The notes below the pieces were generated by a model. That model did not search any database and was not told where the DNA came from. It worked only from the letters and a program-made list of their open reading frames with translations. A stretch of DNA of 64,000 nt. It comes from Chelonoidis abingdonii (Eukaryota; Chordata; Testudines; Testudinidae). The position numbers and the translations under genes are program-made. The stretch covers positions 7,172,074 through 7,236,073 of the forward strand of contig NC_133777.1 of NCBI RefSeq assembly GCF_003597395.2, given 5' to 3'. Below are positions 33,777 to 44,774 of the stretch, piece by piece (within the stretch, counting starts at the first letter, position 1; every line of letters starts with the position of its first letter).

Positions 33777-34041
33777 CACCCGTGTGTCCTGGGTGGTTTG
33801 CTCACACATGGCATGCCTTGCAATGTAAATCTAAAATCAAAGCCTGGAGCTCACATAGCTCCTTCTCTCCCCAGCTGCACCCTCACAGTCCAGCCAAGCC
33901 CCTCCACCCAGGCTGGAATTTGCATGCAAGCTCAGAAAACAGCCTGGTGCAGGGAGTTTGCAAACTTTATTTCCCTAGGCAAAGGTGGGAGGAAATAGGG
34001 AAATGCAGAGCACTGCTGCTGGTTAGTGGCAGGGTTCATTA

Positions 34042-34156
34042 GGGGCTGTCCATAAATTACCTAGGCATATTTTGTTTTTGAAGAAGATCCTCCATCCCCA
34101 ACCCTGAAACAAACACACAATTCCACCCTAAAGTGCAGTCGTTTATGGACAGCCCT
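34042..34156. mobile_element. TA-flanked hairpin MITE in RASD1 intron
   Basis: The left end GGGGCTGTCCATAAATTAC pairs with the right end GTTTATGGACAGCCCT. TA flanks both sides (34040-34041 and 34157-34158), pointing to a Tc1/mariner-type target. It ends about 100 bases before the exon 2 acceptor. Confidence 0.75.
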
Positions 34157-34257
34157 TAGGGCAGTGCTGAGCTTGGTGAGCTGATTGGGATAGGGCTCTG
34201 CCTCCATCCAGGACCAGGTCCTAATGTGCCCTCTCTCTGTCCCTCTCTCGCCTACAG

Positions 34258-34808
34258 GAGATGTCTTTATCCTGGTGTTCAGCTTGGATAACCGGGACTC
34301 CTTTGAGGAGGTGCAGCGGCTGAAGCAGCAGATCCTGGAGACCAAGTCGTGCCTGAAGAACAAGACCAAGGAGAACGTGGAGGTGCCCCTTGTCATCTGT
34401 GGCAACAAGGGTGACCGAGACTTCTACCGGGAGGTAGAGCCCCGGGAGATCGAGCAGCTGGTCGGGGCAGACCCTCAGAAATGTGCCTACTTTGAGATCT
34501 CAGCCAAGAAGAACAGCAGCCTGGACCAGATGTTCCAAGCACTCTTTGCCATGGCCAAGCTGCCCAGTGAGATGAGCCCGGACCTGCACCGCAAGGTCTC
34601 GGTGCAGTACTGTGACATGCTGCACAAGAAGGCGCTCAAGGGCAAGAAGCTGTTGAAGGAAGGGGCCGGGGGCAGTGGTGGGGAAGCCTACGGCATCGTG
34701 GCCCCCTTTGCCCGCCGGCCCAGCGTGCACAGTGACCTCATGTACATCCGGGAGAAGGCCATCGGCGGCGGGCAAGCCAAGGATAAGGAGCGCTGTGTCA
34801 TCAGCTAG
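34258..34808 (+). CDS. RASD1: RASD1 coding exon 2
   Basis: The acceptor CCTACAG ends at 34257 and the first two bases complete a split Gly codon. The exon codes residues 96-278: NKGD (G4, 145-148), EISAKK (G5, 175-180), the extended cationic C-terminal region typical of RASD/Rhes proteins, and the final CVIS. CVIS is a CAAX box ending in Ser, which predicts farnesylation and membrane attachment. Stop TAG is at 34806-34808. The whole protein is 278 residues against 281 in human; the difference is in the Gly-rich stretch after the 'KKLLKEG' segment. The frame is intact throughout, so the gene looks functional. It is convergent with MED9. Confidence 0.97.
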
Positions 34809-34882
34809 GAGCCTCCTGCTGCCCCCCTCCCCAACCTCTCCAAAAAGGGAGGGAGATACATGGGGGGGGGAGCTTGTTTGAT

Positions 34883-34888
34883 AATAAA
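34883..34888 (+). terminator. alternative proximal RASD1 poly(A) signal
   Basis: AATAAA 75 bases after the stop codon. The following sequence is not strongly GU-rich, so use is uncertain. Confidence 0.35.
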
Positions 34889-35553
34889 CTCTGGCTGCCC
34901 AGGAGTGGTATGTGCCTTGGCCAGGGTGGCATCTGCCCTGGGGGCAGGTTACCTCCCACCCCCTGCCCAAGGGGATGATTTGCATCTGCTGTCCTCTGCA
35001 CCCACTTTTGGGGTGCAATGGGGTGGGGGCTGCTGCTGCTGGGGACACCCCCCCCCCAAGGGTGAGAGACTGAGAACTTTGAGCACAGACAAGGTACCTG
35101 GGAGTGGAAAGACATTGACTCCAAGGCACCTCCCCACCTTTGCCAGCATGGGCCAATGCACTGCCTTACAGAAGAGACAGGGTGTGTGTGTGGGGGAAAT
35201 ACGGTTTGGACTTGAGAGACCAGCCAACACTGAGCTCTGGAAAGGGGCTTTGTGTGTGCATGTGCATGGGCATTTCTGAGCCAGGAGAGCTGCAGGAGGA
35301 CACTTCCGGCTGTTGCAATCATTTGGCAGGCCTCCTTACTGGCCCCTCTTACAGAAGCAGAGATGGGTGTGTGGGTGGGTGTCAAAAACTGACTTTTGTT
35401 TACATTTTTCTTGTCTGATTTGGAGGAAAAAAAGCGCATTTTTTTTTTAAATAGGCACTTTATGTAGGGTAGTGTGTGTCCTGGACATGAACAAAATCTT
35501 ATCCAAGTGTTTTCTACGCTCCATGTTCTATGTTTACTATTTTTTTCTACAAA

Positions 35554-35559
35554 AATAAA
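35554..35559 (+). terminator. RASD1 distal poly(A) signal
   Basis: AATAAA followed about 20 bases later by a GT-rich tract (CTGTGTTGGGTTTGTCTTTG), the classic arrangement of a cleavage and polyadenylation site. Confidence 0.85.
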
Positions 35560-35580
35560 ACCGTTTTTTAAATTAATCTG

Positions 35581-38500
35581 TGTTGGGTTTGTCTTTGGTT
35601 CCTCACTGTGTTTCTCAGCATTATGAAAGCCTCACCCTATGTGCTATGGAACATCTATACTGAAGCTGAGCAACTGTGTTTACTTATGATAGCCCCCTCA
35701 AATCAAAACCTTTCCTCTACATACTTCCCTTCATCCCCAGAACAAAGGTTCCCCTTACTGAAAGTGCTTGACAAGATTTATTTCAACACAACAAAGTAAT
35801 TAGGGGGAGAGGTGAAATGAACTGTGCTGCCAAAACAGATCACTGATTGGACTAAAACTTTTTCTAATTATTGTACCTTGCATTGAACCATAGAGTGACA
35901 TCTAGAGGGCAGATGGAAAAGTGAAATATTTCAGATCCTAGCCCATGAATGCATGTGATCATAAATACTAGCTGGGCATTTGTCATAGGAAATGTGGGTA
36001 AAATGAGACATGACACAACTTCATACTCAATTAAAATCGCTCCTAGGACCAGGCATTACGGTAATAGAATAATCTCTTAGCCTGTTTTTCACACTTGAAA
36101 CACATGCAATTTAATCATAAACGGCTTTTTTTAAATACTAATTTGCACTCAAATCAGAGACCTTTTCTCCTTTGCAACACACCTGAAGGAAACATTCCAC
36201 TTAAAAAAAATCCCATACTTGCATTTGAAAGAACTATTGTTCCAAGTAGCCAAGATTGCCAGAACTGAAAGATGGGGAAGAAATAAATTCTCATTTGTTC
36301 TAGTTTGTTTACTTGGTGATTTTGAAAACATGTTAGGGACTGGTTTTTCAGGGCTGTTGAATACCACTAGCTCCCACTGAGCTCAATCGCTCAGATCCTC
36401 TGAAAAATTAGGCCTTTTGTGTTTAGCCAGTCTCCTTGTTTCACTAGTCCGTTTTCCCTGTTACTTCCCTTGCCCCCTACCCCAGCAATAGGGGCCAGAA
36501 ATATATTTTTAATTTAAAGATAAGGAAAATGTGCATATGAAACCATAAAAATAGGCCAGGAAACTGATGTAGCATCTGAAATACCTTTTAATACATTTAA
36601 AAAAAAACAAAAAAACACCTGACTGGATTTTAAGTTGAAGGGGTCACTTTCACCTGCAACTCCACATTTCTCTGGACTTATACTTGATTCTTCCATCTCT
36701 TCAGTACATGCACAGTTCACTGGAATGTATATTGAAAACAAAATGGATTATTTCACTGTCTGAAACAGATGCCAAATGTATTGATCTTAGACAATGGCTG
36801 GCAGAAATGTACTGCCTGTGTTCATTTTCTAGTGTGTATTTTAGAGTTCTGTTTCACTGACAAAGGAAGGTTTATCCCAGGCCACATTTGCATCTTCCCA
36901 AAGAAATGAGTTTAGCACTATTTTAAATGGGGTGCTGAGTGGCATATAATAAGCAAGCTGCTGGTAATTTGGACTATCCCACCAGCACGGTGTCCCTGAC
37001 CTTACCAGAAACACTTTCCTTCTGGCTGGCAAAGGGAAAGCAATTTCAAAACAGAGCTTGTTGCTCTTTATAGGAATGAACTTTATCTCTCTTCCGGGCA
37101 CTCTGCTGGCTTCTCTGTGTCCTTGTGTTATATGCAAATAACCTGCATTCTAGTGATTGGCACCGTATTTCATCATAATTTATAAGAGCATTTCACAAGA
37201 AAGGCTGAGACCCAGCCAACCCTGGGCGCACATGCTTGAAACTGTACACATAATATTTTTATTAGCCAGAGAGATACAGTGCCACTTACTGAGATCGCCT
37301 GTGATAACCATGTTTACCTCCATTTCCCATGGAAGGGGCAGGCAGGCAGCTGGAAATTCTGAGCTAGGACTCAGCAAGCTGCCCCTTGCTTTGTTTGAAC
37401 ACGATCCAATGGTCAGCAATTTTCATGAGTTGTAACCGGAGGCGCCCCTCAGTTACTTCCATGGAAACCCACTGGGACGGATTCTCATCTCCAGGTCCAG
37501 TGCACTGAAGCCAATGTGTTTACATCAGAGATGAATCAGAGCAGCCAATGGCCCAATCCTCCACCACCCAGATCCCCACTCCGAGCAATTGCTGCACTCT
37601 TCCCCGTCAAGTCTACTTCTCCTCCTGCCTCTAGTTTCTACAGTTGAAATACTGGGCGGTGAATTTGCTTCTTGTGAAAGCAAAGGTAACGCAGGCCTGG
37701 CTAGCACTACCCCCAGCCTGGCCAACACATCTCAGTCTGAGTCAAGTCTCAGGTTCCCCTTGAGCAGAGACCAGCTCTTATGCTGTAGCGTGTGGTGGCC
37801 TCAGTGGCAGTGGGGTGAGGGAAACGAACTCACAACTGTTTTTATCCTGGCGACCAAGGCCCGGATCCTGTAAACCTCACTCCCGTGGCAGGGCGGTGCG
37901 CTTACACCTGAGTTGCACCCACATCTGAAGGAATGAAAGGTTGGAGGCCTTAATCCAGAGTCACCAGCCTATCTATGGGCTAAATTCTTCCCCGGTGCAG
38001 CTTCACTGACTTGAATGGCCCAGTTGCTGCTAGTTGGCTATAGGGCCAATCTCCCTTCCCATCTCCATGAGGCTGTTTACCAGATACTTGTCTGGGTCCT
38101 GCGCTGGATCTGCACAGAGCACTTCATCTCCATCCATAGCTGGGGCTGGGGGGGGAGAGGGGAGGGTGTAACACAGTAGTGGACAAGCATCCCAAATGCA
38201 GGAAGAGGCCCATGTAGGCAGGCAGTGGATTCTGCCCTTGATTAAGGTACTCTGGGGCATGCAGCTGGCCTCCGAGAGATTCTGCCGGGAGTGACACTGC
38301 CTATGTGAGTTGGGAATCGAGGTACCTAAATCCCTGTGACATTCACTCAGAGCTGAGCACTGACCACTCCTTTTAAAATTCCCAGCCTAAATCTACTAGA
38401 CTATTTGGCCCCAGCCCTGCTTTTAGAAAAGCAATGGAAGGATAAAGCACCCAGACCACCTCCGCGGTCTCCCGTGCTTTCAGAATATCCCTGTGCCAGC

Positions 38501-39136
38501 CTCGCAGGCTCGGTACAGACGCAAACGCCACTCAGGGTTTTCAAATCTTTACTCGGATCATCTCAGATACAAACATCACTTATGCAAAAAAAATAAAGGT
38601 GATAAATACAAAAGCAGGTGTAACCAATCCTGTCTCTCCAGACACACACACTGCAACCGGCGCAGGGGGAACTGCATCCGCTGCCTCCTGGGAGCAGGAC
38701 ACGGAGCTTCATTCTGCTCTTTTCAGTCCCGTTCCCTCCACCCACTTTGCCCAGTGTCGATTTCCACAAAAGGGAAGAAAATGCCCCCTCTTTCTGGCTG
38801 CAGGCAGTAATGTCAGCACCAGATCATTTACTCCTCATAACAAGGGGGAAGTGTAATCCCTCCTGCGCACTTGCATTAAAAAAAAAAAAAAAAAAGACGC
38901 ACTCCAGAACAGAGATATATATAAATACACGCAGTCTCACAACAGATCAAAGCAAACATACCGCTGTAATCATCATACATCAGGTACACAATGTTCTCCC
39001 GGGTTAATGTCACGTGGCTGTGATCCACACAGCAGCAAACTTGTAGGAAGAAGACAGAAAAGAAGGGTAGAAGATGTCTTGCTTTCCCCTGGGACCCCAG
39101 TTCCATACAGCAGAGTCCCATCCCGTGCCTTCCCTC
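35581..39136. other. spacer between the convergent RASD1 and MED9 3' ends
   Basis: Mostly non-repetitive, A/T-rich sequence in the first half. The MED9 3' UTR must occupy the right-hand part (minus strand), but I found no clear minus-strand AATAAA near the stop codon, so its end is unknown. A plus-strand run of about 20 A's at 38877-38896 would be a T run in that UTR. No additional gene is seen. Confidence 0.55.
35897..35916 (+). promoter_or_regulatory. candidate CTCF site downstream of RASD1
   Basis: GACATCTAGAGGGCAGATGG shares the TAGAGGGCAG core with the site at 31504-31520 but is in the opposite orientation. The two flank RASD1. Weaker match than the upstream site. Confidence 0.35.
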
Positions 39137-39353
39137 CTACTCCTTGGGGATTTCAAACATGCAAAGGCTCTTGTATTTCTGTAGCAGTTCATTCTTGGTC
39201 CTGACTTGCTCCCTCAAGCTGCACAGCTGCTGTTGCTGCTGCTCAGGGCTCACACCGATGCCGGGCATGGCGCTGATCATCTTTCTCGTCTCCTGGAATT
39301 TGGTCTTGAGTTCGTTCAGCACCTGGTGGACATCCTGGCTGTCCTTGTCCATG
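39137..39353 (-). CDS. MED9: MED9 coding exon 2
   Basis: MED9 is a small subunit of the Mediator middle module, which links transcription factors to RNA polymerase II. This minus-strand exon follows acceptor CTGCAG. Its first base completes Cys (TG|C), then it reads Met-Asp-Lys-Asp-Ser and runs to Met-Phe-Glu-Ile-Pro-Lys-Glu and stop TAG (39137-39139). The last ~40 residues (Pro-Glu-Gln-Gln-Gln-Gln-Gln-Leu, then [12 protein letters not shown]) are almost identical to human MED9 and form the coiled-coil Med9 domain that packs into the middle module. It is the terminal coding exon, transcribed toward RASD1. Confidence 0.97.
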
Positions 39354-40439
39354 CTGCAGGGAAGCAGAGAGCAGATACGACAGTTCACACCTTGCATCAG
39401 ACTCACTCATGGGGCTACGGCCATCCCTACACAGACTCCTCTGCAGCCACCCACCGGAAGCCGTCAGGGATGAGTTTGCTCTACTGCGCCCGCCCACGTC
39501 CATACTTCCACCCTGAGAAGAGGGGCGCAGCCATGGGCGGTTAGCTACATATGCCCAACTCTGACACGACTGCCGATATTCTGGGCAGCCCCCGTTAAGT
39601 GACGTTAGCCCTACAGCCTCATGACAGCTCTGGATCACTGTGTCTTGTTGAACGCACACACCCAGGGGATAGTCACACCTGTCAGGGGCAGATGGCTTAA
39701 GGCTCTAACGTTTACCGTGAATCAGGCCAACTTTCCCCCCTGTTAAGCCCCCATCCCTCTCCCTTTAAAGAAGTCCCTTATCACCATCACGTTCCTCTGG
39801 CTAGAAAGGCTGCATGGGATCCCCTCTGGAACTTCTCAACAACATTCGTTGACCAGCCAGAGTGTGTCACCACAATATGATGCACATTGTCCTCTCACCA
39901 TAGAGCTTGCCATACCCACCCTTGCCCCCAGGGCTTTTCCCTCTTCCTAGCCCAGAGGGTGAGACAGAACCAGTGCCCCCAGCTGTCCTGGCAGCCGAGC
40001 AGCACTGCTGAAGGACCCCAGGCCTATATGGTCTCCCCCAGCTTCTGTGACTCATGATCACAGGTCCTGCCTCCTGTTGCACTTTCCAGACGTGATAAAA
40101 TGGTTTCAACTTGAATGAGCAGGAGAGGGGCTGGCGGGGAGGAGGAGGGACCGAGAGCCGACAGGAGCCAGGCTCAGGGCAGTGAAGCTGCGGATGCACA
40201 TCCCCCAACGCAGCTCTGCTAATGCCGCTCACTCCTGACCTGCAGCCCCAACACGCCTCCGCCTCGACCTGCAACACGCCTTGCTGCCTTCAGCCTGCCA
40301 TCCTCACCCCCTCCACAGCTTTGCCAATGCTACTCCGCAGCCGTTCCTGCTATTCCAGTCCATGGCTCCCTACGTCCAGCTCTGCCTCCAGCATCCTGTT
40401 ATTCCAGCCCTGCGTAGCGTAGGATCAGATCTGTTTTGA

Positions 40440-40690
40440 GGCAGCACTGTCCAGCGGATAAGGACTCAGGAGACTTGGGCTCTATTCCCAGCTCTGCCAC
40501 TAACCTGCTAGGGGACCTTGGCCAAGTCACCCCCTACTATACCTCAGCTTCCCCTCCCTCCTTTTGCCTATCTCCTCTACTTAGACTGTGCACTCTTCAA
40601 GGCAGGGACTAGCTCTTACTACATATACATAAGCACCTAGCACAGTGGGGATCTGATTTTGGTTTGGGGCCTGTAATACAAATCATTAAT
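40440..40690 (+). repeat. MIR/CORE-type SINE
   Basis: 'gactcaggagacttgggctctattcccagctctgccac', 'gaccttggccaagtcac', 'agactgtgcactcttcaaggcaggga' and 'agcacctagcacagtgggg' with an AATAAA-like tail follow the usual order of this class of amniote SINE. Confidence 0.75.
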
Positions 40691-42173
40691 AAACAGCAGC
40701 AGCACTGGTAGCTGACAGGAATCAGATGCATTCTGCCATTCAAGCGACAAACAAGTTCCTTGAACTAAAAAATAAGGAACGCCAGAGAAAACCATGCTGC
40801 ACAGACTCCAAAGGACTCTCTCTCTCGCTGAGGGGACAGTAACGCACCCAAAAAGGAGAGACGGTGCCCTATTTTAAAAACAGCTGCTTCCTCAGCATCC
40901 TCCATTTTTTAAAATAGCTGCTTCACTTCACACCAGGGCAGCTCATTAGTATCTGCGATGCCATTGTTAACTCTTAGAAAAGTCTCCCCTGGCTCAGAGG
41001 AACAGGCAAGAATTTGCTTCCCTGCTTTGGAAAACAATTGCTAATGGATTGGGGTTGGAAGGCCTGCTCAATAGCCAGCTCTAAAAATAAAACCAGCTTG
41101 GCATTGCAGGGGCAGAGGGGGACTCAGTCATTTGGGGAATAATGACACAGCTCAAAGGGAAATGTTTAAGCAGAGGGTGCCCATCGGTTTGAATATTAAT
41201 TCTTTCCAAGCTTACTCAGGTAGGACATTTTACCAGCAAAATATTCATCACGCTCTTTGTACGTAAAACTGCAGCTGGATGCTGTGACTGAGCTGTCAGT
41301 GAGCAAGTATCTAAATCGCGATCAATCATGAACACTCAGGTAGAATTGAATGACTGTGGGCAGGCCCTTTCGGAGAAACAAGTTCATCTAATCATTGACT
41401 GGCCTCCTCGCTCTCCCGCCGGTGTAACTCTAACTTCAGCGGGATCACTCCCGATTTACACCACCGCAAGAGTTTAGAAATAAGGCCCTACATGTCTGCG
41501 AGGGCCTGCTCCACAGTCTGTGGAAAGACGCCCATTAACTCAATGACATTTGGATCAAGCCTCGAGAGCGATGGAGCTTTTTAGACTGAGGGCAAAGAGC
41601 TGGCAGAAATTCCAGGGACTGAAACACCAGGCAAGGGTGTGTGTTCCTGAATGTCTGTTAGCTTACAACACGCATCCTCGATGACACTGGAGATCTGAGA
41701 CACACTACCTTATGCTCAAGTCCCGAATTCATGATAAGCGATCATTTGACAGGATGAGACATTTGCAACCTGCCAGGGTTACTCCCTAGCACAGGAAAGC
41801 TCGGCTCCCCAGCTGCCAGTTGGATGAAACATCACTCTCTAATGCTAGCAGTTGAAGAGGCTGGCTGCTAAAATCATGCTGGAAATGACATAGGGACAGG
41901 TGAGTGGATGGTGATCAGAGGAGAGTGGATAGCCCAGGGATCGGCAAAGGGACACCGGGGGCCTTTCATCAAACCTTCTCATTGAAGACATGCACAGCCT
42001 CCCAAACCTGCCTTGTATGGCCACCACCAAGATCCTTCCGGAAACTCCCCCCGTCCCAAGACACCTACCAGCCAGTGAGTTCAAAATGATCACTTCAGTT
42101 ATTCCCCCTCCTGTGTTCATTCCCAGTGTGTCTTGCTTTCCCTGGGCCTGCGTGTCAGACTGCAAAGTCTCTG

Positions 42174-42270
42174 GGCACGTCTACACTGCAGTTAGATACC
42201 CGCAGCTGGCCCGTGCCGGCTGACTCGGACTCGGGCTAAGGAGCTGTTTAATTGCAATGTAGACGTTCGT
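42174..42270. mobile_element. truncated GTCTACACTGC MITE
   Basis: GGGCACGTCTACACTGCAG, CAGCTGGCCCGTGCCGGCTG and AATTGCAATGTAGACG match one half of the long-inverted-repeat family at 7952-8217. Confidence 0.65.
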
Positions 42271-42822
42271 GCTGAGGTCTTTACCTCCAAGTGCTCCCTG
42301 CAGAACAGGGTTAAGACACCAGGGTGGGGCAGCGTGGCAGGAGTTGGCACTGCCAACCTCTGTGCTGACCCTGTTTTGTGCATACATGGCAGTCTTCAGT
42401 GTCCAGGGCTGTTAAGCCAACCCTGACTTCGCACAAACAAAACATGTTGAAAAGGGGGTTATCAGAATGTCAGGGCTAGAACTCCTCAGGTGGCCCCAGA
42501 TATACCGTACTTGTCCAGACACTGATCCTGAATCAGAAAGACAAAATTCGGATCGCTGCCATGAGATGATCCATCACCCTCTTTTTAAGGAGATAGAGCA
42601 GGAAAATGTTCCTGAACTGGCCTGCACTGACCAGGCCTTTACTGTATGTTTGTCTGGCACAATTAGATGCAACCCAAATCCAAGACGGACACTGATTTTT
42701 AGATTCCAGGTTTACACTGCAGGCACAGTTCAGCTACTGAATCCGACTGACCTATGCTCACGAGAGAAACAATGGCTGATTTAAAAACGCATTTCTTGAA
42801 CGCCGGAGATCAGCCAACTTGA

Positions 42823-42937
42823 GACAGGTTTCAGAGTGTTAGCCGTGTTAGTCTGTATCAGCAAAAACAATGAGGAGACCTTGTGGCACCTTAGAGACTA
42901 ACACATTTATTTGGGCATAAGCTTTCGTGGGCTAGAA
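42823..42937 (+). mobile_element. high-copy dispersed repeat
   Basis: 'caggtttcagagtgttagccgtgttagtctgtatc' and 'ttgtggcaccttagagactaacacatttatttgggcataagctttcgtgggct' form a block that I recall as very abundant in turtle genomes. Its class is not resolved here. Confidence 0.75.
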
Positions 42938-43474
42938 CTTTCTCAGAAACGCTGAGCCAGATCATCAGCAGGTGTAAACTTCACAGCACCTGCCCTGATT
43001 TACCCCAGCGGAGGCTCTGGCCCACAGTGTCAATGCAGGAAAGGTACAAGTAGATCAAGACACATCAAAAGGTAATGAAAATAACTTAAAACTAATCAAG
43101 CCTGGAGCTAAACGGCCTCATTAAATCAAAGCAGCAGGTAGAACCGAAGGTGTTGCAGAAGGAATTCCATCACCCTCAATGCAGGAACCTTACTTGCATT
43201 TTACCACCCATGCAAGGGGACTCCCATCCCCTTCCTCGACCGTAGTGACTCATGGTACCCACCTGTGCTGCCTGGCCCCAGAATGCCATGCTGCTAGGCT
43301 CCAGATAGCAGGTGACATGCCAGGAACACTCATCTCTGCCAGGGATGCCCTCCCTGCTGAAGAGGAGGGCAGCCCAAGCCTTCACCCTGAATGGCTCCAC
43401 AAGCCGAGCATTGGCCATTCTCTGTAGTGTGGCTGGTGGCCTGGGGCAAGCAAGGGACCCAGGATGGAGGGGAT

Positions 43475-43790
43475 CACCAGAACCCTAGTGATCTCGGCCC
43501 TCTGGAAAGCAAAGTGTGGATCACCCCCTAATTCTGTTTGTGAGATGGGGGGATACTGAGAGATACCCCAACAACCTCTGGGAGGGCGGGGGGGATCCCT
43601 AGTGATCTCTCTGCTCCGGGGGGGGAGGTGAAAAGATCCCCAGATCTCTAAAGGGCAAGGGGAACCCCAGCGAGACCCGTGGAGCTGTCCCTTGGGATAT
43701 CCCCAGTGATCTCTCTGCAGAACGGGGCGCTGGCAGGACCCCCGGGATCTCTCCCCGGAGATGGCCGCGGGGGGGGGGGCCTAGAGCAGC
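43475..43790. repeat. degenerate tandem repeat in MED9 intron 1
   Basis: The word CCCTAGTGATCTC recurs at 43483 and 43597 and as CCCCAGTGATCTC at 43701, spaced 114 and 104 bases apart. Between them are half-phase GATCCCCAGATCTC words and G-runs of 7-10. This suggests about three diverged units of roughly 110 bp. Confidence 0.55.
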
Positions 43791-43826
43791 GCCGCTGGAG
43801 GGGTGGGGGTGGAGCGGGCACGTTAC

Positions 43827-44029
43827 CATTTGATGATATCATGGACTAGGGGCAGGAAGGAGAAATCCTCCTGGCCCTGCTGCTGGGACTGCGGCGGCGG
43901 CGGCTGGAGCTGGGGCTTATGCTCTCCCTGCTGCTCCGGGGGCTGCGGGGCTTGGAGCTGGGGCGGCGGCTGCTGCTGCTGCTGCTCCTCCACCGGCCGC
44001 ACCCCCACACCGGCCCCGCCAGTAGCCAT
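43827..44029 (-). CDS. MED9: MED9 coding exon 1
   Basis: Start ATG at 44029-44027 lies in a good Kozak context (GACCATGG on the coding strand). The exon codes a Gln/Pro-rich, probably disordered N-terminal segment (a run of five Gln from CAG repeats, then Pro and Gln clusters). It then gives Asp-Phe-Ser-Phe-Leu-Pro-Leu-Val-His-Asp-Ile-Ile-Lys, matching human Tyr-Ser-Phe-Leu-Pro-Leu-Val-His-Asn-Ile-Ile-Lys. It ends with TG of a split codon before donor GTAACG. With exon 2 the protein is 139 residues, against 146 in human; the difference lies in the low-complexity part. The intron is about 4.5 kb. Confidence 0.95.
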
Positions 44030-44179
44030 GGTCCCCTTGGCCCCCTCCGGCTGCAGCCAGTCGCAGCTAATGCGCGTCCTCCAAGCCCGGCCCCTTGCAA
44101 CCAGAGATAGGCCGATGGCAGCCGCGGCTCCTCTCTAACACGTCAGGCGCGCTAGGGGTGTGCACAGGCCTGGCTCGTC
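44030..44179 (-). promoter_or_regulatory. probable MED9 5' UTR and core promoter
   Basis: GC-rich, CpG-containing stretch directly upstream of the MED9 ATG on the minus strand, without a TATA box. Placed by position only. Confidence 0.4.
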
Positions 44180-44543
44180 CTGCCTGCCGCAATGGGGCTC
44201 GGCGCTGCCTGCTGCAATGCCCGCGGCTGGGGGCTCTGCACTGCCTGCCTGCTACAATGGCCGGGCGTGGGGGCTCTGCATTGCCTGCCTGCTGCAATGG
44301 GGCTCCATGCTGCCTGCTGCAATGCCCGGGGGTGGGGGCTCTGCACTGCCTGCCGCAATGGGGCTCCGCTGCCTGCTGCAATGCCCACGGCTGGGGGCTC
44401 GCTGCCTGTCTGCTGCAATGGGGCTTCGCGCTGCCTGCTGCAATGCCCGCGGCTGGGGGCTCGCTGCCTGCCTGCTGCAATGGGGCTTCGCGCTGCCTGC
44501 TGCAATGCCCGGGCTGGGGGCTCGCTGCAGCAAGGGGCTTCGC
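44180..44543. repeat. minisatellite upstream of MED9
   Basis: Repeating units built from CTGCCTGCTGCAATGGGGCT and TGCTGCAATGCCCGCGGCTG alternate across the segment, about six copies of a 55-65 bp unit with small changes. The array begins about 150 bases upstream of the MED9 start codon, so it overlaps or abuts its promoter. It is GC- and CpG-rich. Confidence 0.9.
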
Positions 44544-44774
44544 ACCGGGGGCTGGGCTGCAGCCGTGCACTGGGCGGCTCCCGCCTGGGGGTGCAGGAGC
44601 GTATTTGCTGGGGGTTGCTGTGCCGCATGCATGAAACAAGCAGCGAGGGCCAGGGAGTTGGGGGCGGCTGGGGTATGGAGCAATCGCCCGGCCCTTTAGC
44701 TGAGCTCTCTGCCCATTGCCTGAAATGTTGGCCCTGCCTGGAGAGAGTGGGGCACCTTGTGCAGTTCTCTAGTT

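Larger units (their letters stand above)
33208..34257 (+). other. RASD1 intron
   Basis: About 1.05 kb, GTACGC to CCTACAG. It contains a tRNA-like remnant (33415-33482), a MITE at 33649-33776 and a TA-flanked hairpin MITE at 34042-34156. Confidence 0.9.
34809..35575 (+). other. RASD1: RASD1 3' UTR
   Basis: Runs from the stop codon to the poly(A) site after the signal at 35554. It is T- and G-rich near the end. An earlier AATAAA at 34883-34888 could give a much shorter 3' UTR. Confidence 0.8.
39354..43826 (-). other. MED9 intron 1
   Basis: About 4.47 kb with GT-AG ends on the minus strand. It contains a SINE at 40440-40690, a half MITE at 42174-42270, a dispersed repeat at 42823-42937 and a tandem-like G-rich segment at 43475-43790 near its 5' end. 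No other exon is seen. Confidence 0.85.

Noticed and set aside
34809..38000. Glucocorticoid response element downstream of RASD1
   Set aside because: RASD1 is glucocorticoid-induced, so I looked for a palindromic AGAACANNNTGTTCT-type site. None was convincing by eye; weaker half-sites are too common to report.
38877..38896. Run of about 20 A's as a processed-pseudogene tail
   Set aside because: No retro-copied coding sequence precedes it on the plus strand. More likely a simple A run in the MED9 3' UTR region.
44180..44543. CRISPR-like array
   Set aside because: The units are contiguous and similar throughout, with no unique spacers, in a vertebrate genome. It is a minisatellite.
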